The position numbers and the translations under genes were made by a program. 9,852 nucleotides of DNA, from positions 1 to 9,852 of the forward strand of contig JAQVHJ010000052.1 of the NCBI GenBank assembly GCA_028696285.1. The letters run 5' to 3'. Source of the stretch: a bacterium. Its GTDB lineage: Bacteria; AUK180; JAQVHJ01. Positions 6,806-9,852 of the stretch are shown here, in pieces (positions within the stretch are counted from its first letter, which is position 1; each line of letters begins with the position of its first letter). Below the pieces are notes generated by a model that worked only from the letters and a program-made list of their open reading frames with translations, searched no databases and was not told the DNA's origin.

Positions 6806-8197
6806 ATGGAGATAAATACATTCGGTAAAAAGATATATACTGGAATTGACGGGATAAGCGGTCCGATTCTTGTTGTTAAAGGCGTCAAGGATGTTTGCTA
6901 CGGAGAACGGGTAAAGGTAATCACACCCGATGGAGTAAGGAGAACAGCCCAAGTCTTAGCCGTCAATGAGGAACAGGCTGTCATACAGGTTTTCCAGGGA
7001 ACCTTCGGGCTGGACAAAGGGAATACAAAAATAATATTTGAGACAAAGCCAATCGAACTCGGCGTCACTACGAAAATGCTCGGCAGGACCTTAAATGCCC
7101 TTGGCGATCCGATTGACGGAGGGCCACCGCCCGTTGCGGAGAAGTACCTTAATATTTACGGTAACCCGATCAACCCCTGTTCCCGGGAGTATCCGAGAGA
7201 TTTCATTCAAACAGGCATCTCCGTCATTGACGGAATGAATACGGTAGTTCGCGGACAGAAACTACCGATATTTTCCGGTGCAGGACTTCCGCATAACATG
7301 CTAACATCCCAGATCATACGCCAGGCGCGGCTGCTTGATGACAAGGAAAAATTCATTATAATCTTTGCAGCTATGGGAATAAAAAATGACGAAGCGTCTT
7401 ACTTCCAGAGAAGTTTTGAGGAGACCGGTGTTTTGAATAATGTCGTCTTCTTTCTTAATCTTGCTAATGACCCTCCTATTGAACGGTTAATAGTCCCGCA
7501 TTCAGCATTGACTCTTGCGGAATACCTTGCATTTGAAAAGGATATGCATGTCCTTGTAATTTTAACTGACATGACCAATTACTGTGAAGCGCTCCGAGAA
7601 GTATCGGGTGCCCGGGAAGAGATCCCGAGCAGGAAAGGGTATCCCGGGTATCTATATTCAAATTTAGCAATGATCTATGAAAGGACCGGAAGAATAAAAG
7701 GGATCAACGGGTCGATCACGCAGATACCGATACTGACAATGCCTAACGATGATATTACGCATCCAATCCCGGACTTGACAGGATATATAACAGAAGGCCA
7801 GATAGTTCTCAGCAGGGAACTGAATAGTTTGGGGATCTACCCCCCTGTGACGGTTCTTCCCTCATTATCCCGTTTGATGAAGGACGGAATCGGTGAGGGG
7901 AGGACACGTGAGGATCATCCACACCTGTCATCGCAGCTGTACGGGAGTTATGCTTATGTCAGCAACGCAAGATCCCTCGCATCGGTAATAGGAGAGGAAG
8001 AGCTATCGGAACTCGATAAGGATTATATTAAATTCGGGGAAGGTTTTGAAAAGGAGTTCATCAATCAGGATTTTAATGAGAATAGGGATATTGAACAAAC
8101 CTTGAACATGGGTTGGAAGATCTTAAGGAATCTTCCCGACTCAGAATTGACAAGGGTAACCACAAAAGAGATTGAAAAATACAGGTATTCAGAATAG
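6806..8197 (+). CDS. atpB: V/A-type ATPase subunit B (regulatory nucleotide-binding)
   Basis: This 463-residue, full-length, non-catalytic partner of A in the head has the family landmarks. These are an N-terminal barrel (ISGPILVVKGV), RDFIQTGISVIDGMNTVVRGQKLP, and FSGAGLPHN in place of a P-loop (the family usually has FSGSGLPHN). Further along are TDMTNYCEALREVSGAREEIP, YERTGR, and LPSLSRLMKDGIG. Arg356 in the last of these is the arginine finger that reaches the catalytic site of A. It starts 3 bases after subunit A. AAGGAG at 6786-6791 is about 14 nt upstream, long for a Shine-Dalgarno, so coupled reinitiation is likely. It ends in TAG. Confidence 0.98.
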   Translation: MEINTFGKKIYTGIDGISGPILVVKGVKDVCYGERVKVITPDGVRRTAQVLAVNEEQAVIQVFQGTFGLDKGNTKIIFETKPIELGVTTKMLGRTLNALGDPIDGGPPPVAEKYLNIYGNPINPCSREYPRDFIQTGISVIDGMNTVVRGQKLPIFSGAGLPHNMLTSQIIRQARLLDDKEKFIIIFAAMGIKNDEASYFQRSFEETGVLNNVVFFLNLANDPPIERLIVPHSALTLAEYLAFEKDMHVLVILTDMTNYCEALREVSGAREEIPSRKGYPGYLYSNLAMIYERTGRIKGINGSITQIPILTMPNDDITHPIPDLTGYITEGQIVLSRELNSLGIYPPVTVLPSLSRLMKDGIGEGRTREDHPHLSSQLYGSYAYVSNARSLASVIGEEELSELDKDYIKFGEGFEKEFINQDFNENRDIEQTLNMGWKILRNLPDSELTRVTTKEIEKYRYSE

Positions 8198-8199
8198 AT

Positions 8200-8787
8200 A
8201 TGAAGATAATTCCGACTAAAACAAATTTATTGAAGCAGAAAGAACAGCTGAAACTCTCCGAAGAAGGTTACACGTTAATGGACCAGAAATATGAAATTTT
8301 AATCATGGAATTAATGAATCATGTCTATAATCTTCGCGCTATACAGGAAGAACTGGCGCAGGAATTCAAGTCGGGGTACTCAGTTCTCAGCAGGATGATG
8401 GTTTCGGAAGGTGAGAATAAGGCGGTTAATATTCTTTCAACCTTGGCTCCTGAAAAGAATTTTGAGTTGGAGATCGGAATGAGGAGTGTCATGGGAGTTC
8501 CCATTCCCCATATTACTTTTGCAGAAGTCAGCCATAACCGGGTAGATGTTGGGATTTTTAATACTTCTCCCGAAGTAGATGATGTAATAGTTGGATTTGA
8601 CAGGATCACCAATCTCCTGGCCAAATATTCAGAGATTTTTATTACGATTTGGAGATTGATACGTGAGATAAAGAAGACAAAAAGGCGTGTGAATGCATTA
8701 GAGAACATGTTCATCCCGGAGTATAAAGAGAATATAAAAATGATTGAATCGATTCTCGAGGAGTCTGAGCGTGAAGATTTTTTTTAA
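8200..8787 (+). CDS. atpD: V/A-type ATPase subunit D (central rotor shaft), apparently shortened at the C-terminus
   Basis: D forms the long coiled-coil shaft turning inside the A3B3 head. The N-terminal helix (PTKTNLLKQKEQLKLSEEGY) and the C-terminal helix (IWRLIREIKKTKRRVNALEN, then FIPEYKENIKMIESILEESE) are diagnostic. The encoded protein is 195 residues and stops right after EREDFF. Relatives I recall continue there with a basic tail of the type RLK-x-x-K, giving about 200-225 residues. In the same frame, the 15 codons after the TAA read RKLVKKKLSKKEEVQ and end at a TAA overlapping the next ATG. The loss sits at a run of eight T residues. It starts 2 bases after subunit B with no strong Shine-Dalgarno. 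Confidence 0.95.
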   Translation: MKIIPTKTNLLKQKEQLKLSEEGYTLMDQKYEILIMELMNHVYNLRAIQEELAQEFKSGYSVLSRMMVSEGENKAVNILSTLAPEKNFELEIGMRSVMGVPIPHITFAEVSHNRVDVGIFNTSPEVDDVIVGFDRITNLLAKYSEIFITIWRLIREIKKTKRRVNALENMFIPEYKENIKMIESILEESEREDFF

Positions 8788-8835
8788 AGGAAACTTGTGA
8801 AGAAGAAATTATCGAAAAAAGAAGAGGTACAATAA
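8778..8835 (+). other. T8 run, in-frame stop and D-tail-like codons after subunit D
   Basis: Eight T residues (8778-8785) run into the TAA (8785-8787) that ends subunit D. The subunit D frame then stays open for 15 codons, giving a lysine-rich peptide, until TAA at 8833-8835. That TAA overlaps the ATG of the next gene, the same TAATG junction seen between subunits C and I. In the -1 frame the sequence is open from 8784 directly into the next gene. The likely reading is a formerly longer subunit D cut by a nonsense change, a base-call error, or recoding; chance is possible. The stretch also holds the ribosome-binding site AGAGG (8823-8827), 7 nt before ATG 8835. Confidence 0.5.
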
Positions 8836-9275
8836 TGTCGGAAAGGGTCCTATTCAGACGAATTTTAATCCCGATTTCAGGGACAGAGGAAGAGGAACAG
8901 ATTGGAGATTACATACAGAGGTATTCAACTGACGACACGATTGTCTTTTTAGTATTTATTAATGACGAGACACAGATTAACCAGATAGCCAGGGTTCTGA
9001 AGAAGGAACCGCTTGAGGTGAAGGTCGATCTTGAAGAGAAGGGTTGGCGAGCATTGTATTTTCTTGAGGAGAAGTTTCAGGATTTAAAGATCAAGTCAAA
9101 TATTCAAATGGTTTCCGGACATCCGTCAGAGATAATTAAGAAGTTAATCAGAAAACTTAATATAGATCTTCTTCTGATAATGAAGAAAAGTAATAAAGGC
9201 ATTGTCGGGAGAGCGGAAGAGAAGATAATGGAAGAGGTAATCGGTCATTCCGATATTCCTATTTTGTTAATTTAA
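8835..9275 (+). CDS. Universal stress protein (UspA)-like protein
   Basis: This 146-residue soluble protein has the usual USP length and alpha/beta order. The first strand is ILIPISGTEEE (about residues 10-20), in the position of the family's 'ILVPVDGSE'. A 'GHPSEIIKKLIRKLNIDLLLI' stretch lies at about 94-114, and the ending SDIPILLI matches the final 'CPVLVV' strand. The ATP-site pattern G-2x-G-9x-G(S/T) is degenerate: GIVG (122-125) is followed after 11 residues by Gly-His, and the loop is shortened. It may therefore bind nucleotide weakly or not at all. It has a good Shine-Dalgarno and is 47 bases downstream of subunit D, or contiguous if the longer D frame is used. A signalling role in ion or energy homeostasis is inferred only from the neighbours. 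Confidence 0.8.
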   Translation: MSERVLFRRILIPISGTEEEEQIGDYIQRYSTDDTIVFLVFINDETQINQIARVLKKEPLEVKVDLEEKGWRALYFLEEKFQDLKIKSNIQMVSGHPSEIIKKLIRKLNIDLLLIMKKSNKGIVGRAEEKIMEEVIGHSDIPILLI

Positions 9276-9291
9276 ATTAGCGGAGTGAAAA

Positions 9292-9744
9292 ATGATAGCG
9301 GAATTTTTATCAAATGATAATATCATTACAGATTTAAATGCAAGAACAAAAGAAGATGCGATCAAAGAATTCATTGAGGTTGGTGTCAGGTTAGGGAAGA
9401 TAACAGATGGAACATCCTTCTTCCAAAAAGTGATGGAGAAGGAAAACTTATCATCGTCCGGCCTCGAACATGGCATTGCGATCCCGCATTTACGCGATGA
9501 TTGTGTGGAGGACTTATTTATTCTTGTAGGTATTTCAAGAAAGGGGATTGATTTCCAGGCGATAGATTCAAGCGCGTCAAAGATACTCTTCTTTATCGGG
9601 GCGAAGAAGAATGATAAGCGGTATCTCCCGATCCTTGCAAGGATATCAAGGTTAATGATGGATGAAGACAATAGGGATGATATCCTTGAAGTGGCAAATG
9701 CAGGAGAGATAGTTGATTTAATTGCAGAAAGGGAACAGATTTAA
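9292..9744 (+). CDS. Stand-alone PTS EIIA domain (PtsN / fructose-mannitol type)
   Basis: This 150-residue protein is a single EIIA domain of the fructose/mannitol class (PTS_EIIA_2). The signature SSGLEHGIAIPHLR (about 55-68) contains the phosphorylatable His66, and LFFIGAKKNDKRYLPILARI (about 98-118) matches the family's 'L.. P.....HL..La.l' segment. The length equals that of PtsN, the regulatory EIIA of the nitrogen PTS. No sugar-transport EIIB or EIIC is present, so regulation is more likely than sugar uptake. The same domain is also found attached to cation/proton antiporters in many bacteria, which would suit an ion-ATPase neighbourhood. GGAG (9282-9285) is 6 nt before the ATG, and the gene lies 16 bases after the USP-like gene, presumably on the same transcript. 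Confidence 0.88.
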   Translation: MIAEFLSNDNIITDLNARTKEDAIKEFIEVGVRLGKITDGTSFFQKVMEKENLSSSGLEHGIAIPHLRDDCVEDLFILVGISRKGIDFQAIDSSASKILFFIGAKKNDKRYLPILARISRLMMDEDNRDDILEVANAGEIVDLIAEREQI

Positions 9745-9763
9745 TCTACGGGAGAAGAAAGAA

Positions 9764-9852
9764 ATGCGTTATATCATAGCCGGTGCAGGAAAAATGTCGA
9801 GAGCAGTCGCTCATTTCCTTAAACAGCAGAAAGATACTGAGGAGATTTGTAT
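9764..9852 (+). CDS. N-terminus of a Rossmann-fold NAD(P)-binding protein, cut by the window edge
   Basis: About 29 codons are visible. MRYIIAGAGKMSRAVAHFL has the beta-strand, glycine-rich turn and helix of a dinucleotide-binding fold, with GAGKMS in place of the more usual GxGxxG/A, followed by an acidic patch. Saccharopine dehydrogenase-like NAD(P)-binding proteins begin this way. TrkA-N/KTN potassium-channel regulators and other dehydrogenases also share the pattern, so the family is not settled. GGGAG (9750-9754) lies 9 nt upstream and the gene follows the EIIA gene by 19 bases, continuing the same operon. The gene runs off the right edge. Confidence 0.65.
   Translation, partial: MRYIIAGAGKMSRAVAHFLKQQKDTEEIC

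Noticed and set aside
8325..8714. 129-codon minus-strand open frame opposite subunit D
   Set aside because: Subunit D is unmistakable on the plus strand here. The antisense peptide has no recognisable motif and no promoter or ribosome-binding site.
8785..8787. TAA reassigned to an amino acid in this organism
   Set aside because: TAA ends most genes in the window at the expected family lengths (subunits C, I, K, E, A and the EIIA protein), so only a local effect at subunit D is plausible.
8755..8790. Intrinsic terminator at the T8 run ending subunit D
   Set aside because: Upstream bases form only a roughly 3-bp CTC/GAG stem and no GC-rich hairpin. A good ribosome-binding site and further genes follow at once.
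9267..9671. 134-codon minus-strand open frame opposite the EIIA gene
   Set aside because: The plus strand encodes a clear EIIA domain with its active His66. The antisense frame looks like a by-product of codon bias.

Overview
The window carries one long plus-strand gene cluster. It is almost entirely a complete A/V-type (vacuolar/archaeal-type) rotary ATPase operon, followed by three accessory genes, the last of which is cut by the right edge. The host is almost certainly a bacterium. A textbook sigma70-type promoter (TTGATT, 17 bp, TATAAT) precedes the operon, Shine-Dalgarno sites are present, and a PTS EIIA-type protein lies downstream. TAA, TAG and TGA all end genes here, so the standard bacterial code applies. 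Base composition is moderately AT-rich. I cannot name the phylum from this sequence; the subunit order differs from the Thermus, Enterococcus, spirochaete/chlamydia and archaeal orders I remember.

Layout: 1-142 is non-coding leader with a T-tract at the extreme left (possibly the tail of an upstream terminator) and the operon promoter. 143-343 is a small one-span membrane protein. 282-599 subunit H; 604-1617 subunit C; 1617-3686 subunit I; 3707-4093 subunit K; 4101-4409 subunit F; 4417-5043 subunit E; 5036-6802 subunit A; 6806-8197 subunit B; 8200-8787 subunit D. Then come 8835-9275, a universal-stress-protein-like gene; 9292-9744, a lone PTS EIIA domain; and 9764 onward, the N-terminus of a Rossmann-fold protein. 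No gene-free stretch exceeds about 145 bases. Genes are packed with overlaps (TAATG, ATGaaTAA) or gaps mostly under 25 bases, which suggests one transcript and translational coupling. The minus strand holds nothing I believe.

How the genes work together: A and B form the A3B3 ATP-hydrolysing or ATP-synthesising head, and D and F the central rotor stalk. C links the stalk to the K ring, E and H form peripheral stalks, and I plus the K ring form the ion channel. K is a single hairpin carrying one carboxylate behind an extra N-terminal hydrophobic segment, so each ring subunit supplies one ion site. The USP-like and EIIA-like proteins downstream carry no transport domain and look like regulators, but their target is not visible.

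Most worth a second look: (1) the P-loop of subunit A reads GGFVAGKT instead of the near-invariant GPFG(S/A)GKT. (2) Subunit D appears to end early at an in-frame TAA beside a T8 run, followed by 15 sense codons resembling the usual basic D tail. (3) The gene order is H-C-I-K-F-E-A-B-D. (4) A small membrane protein opens the operon and overlaps subunit H by 62 bases. I see no wholly new system; this is a divergent example of a known machine.
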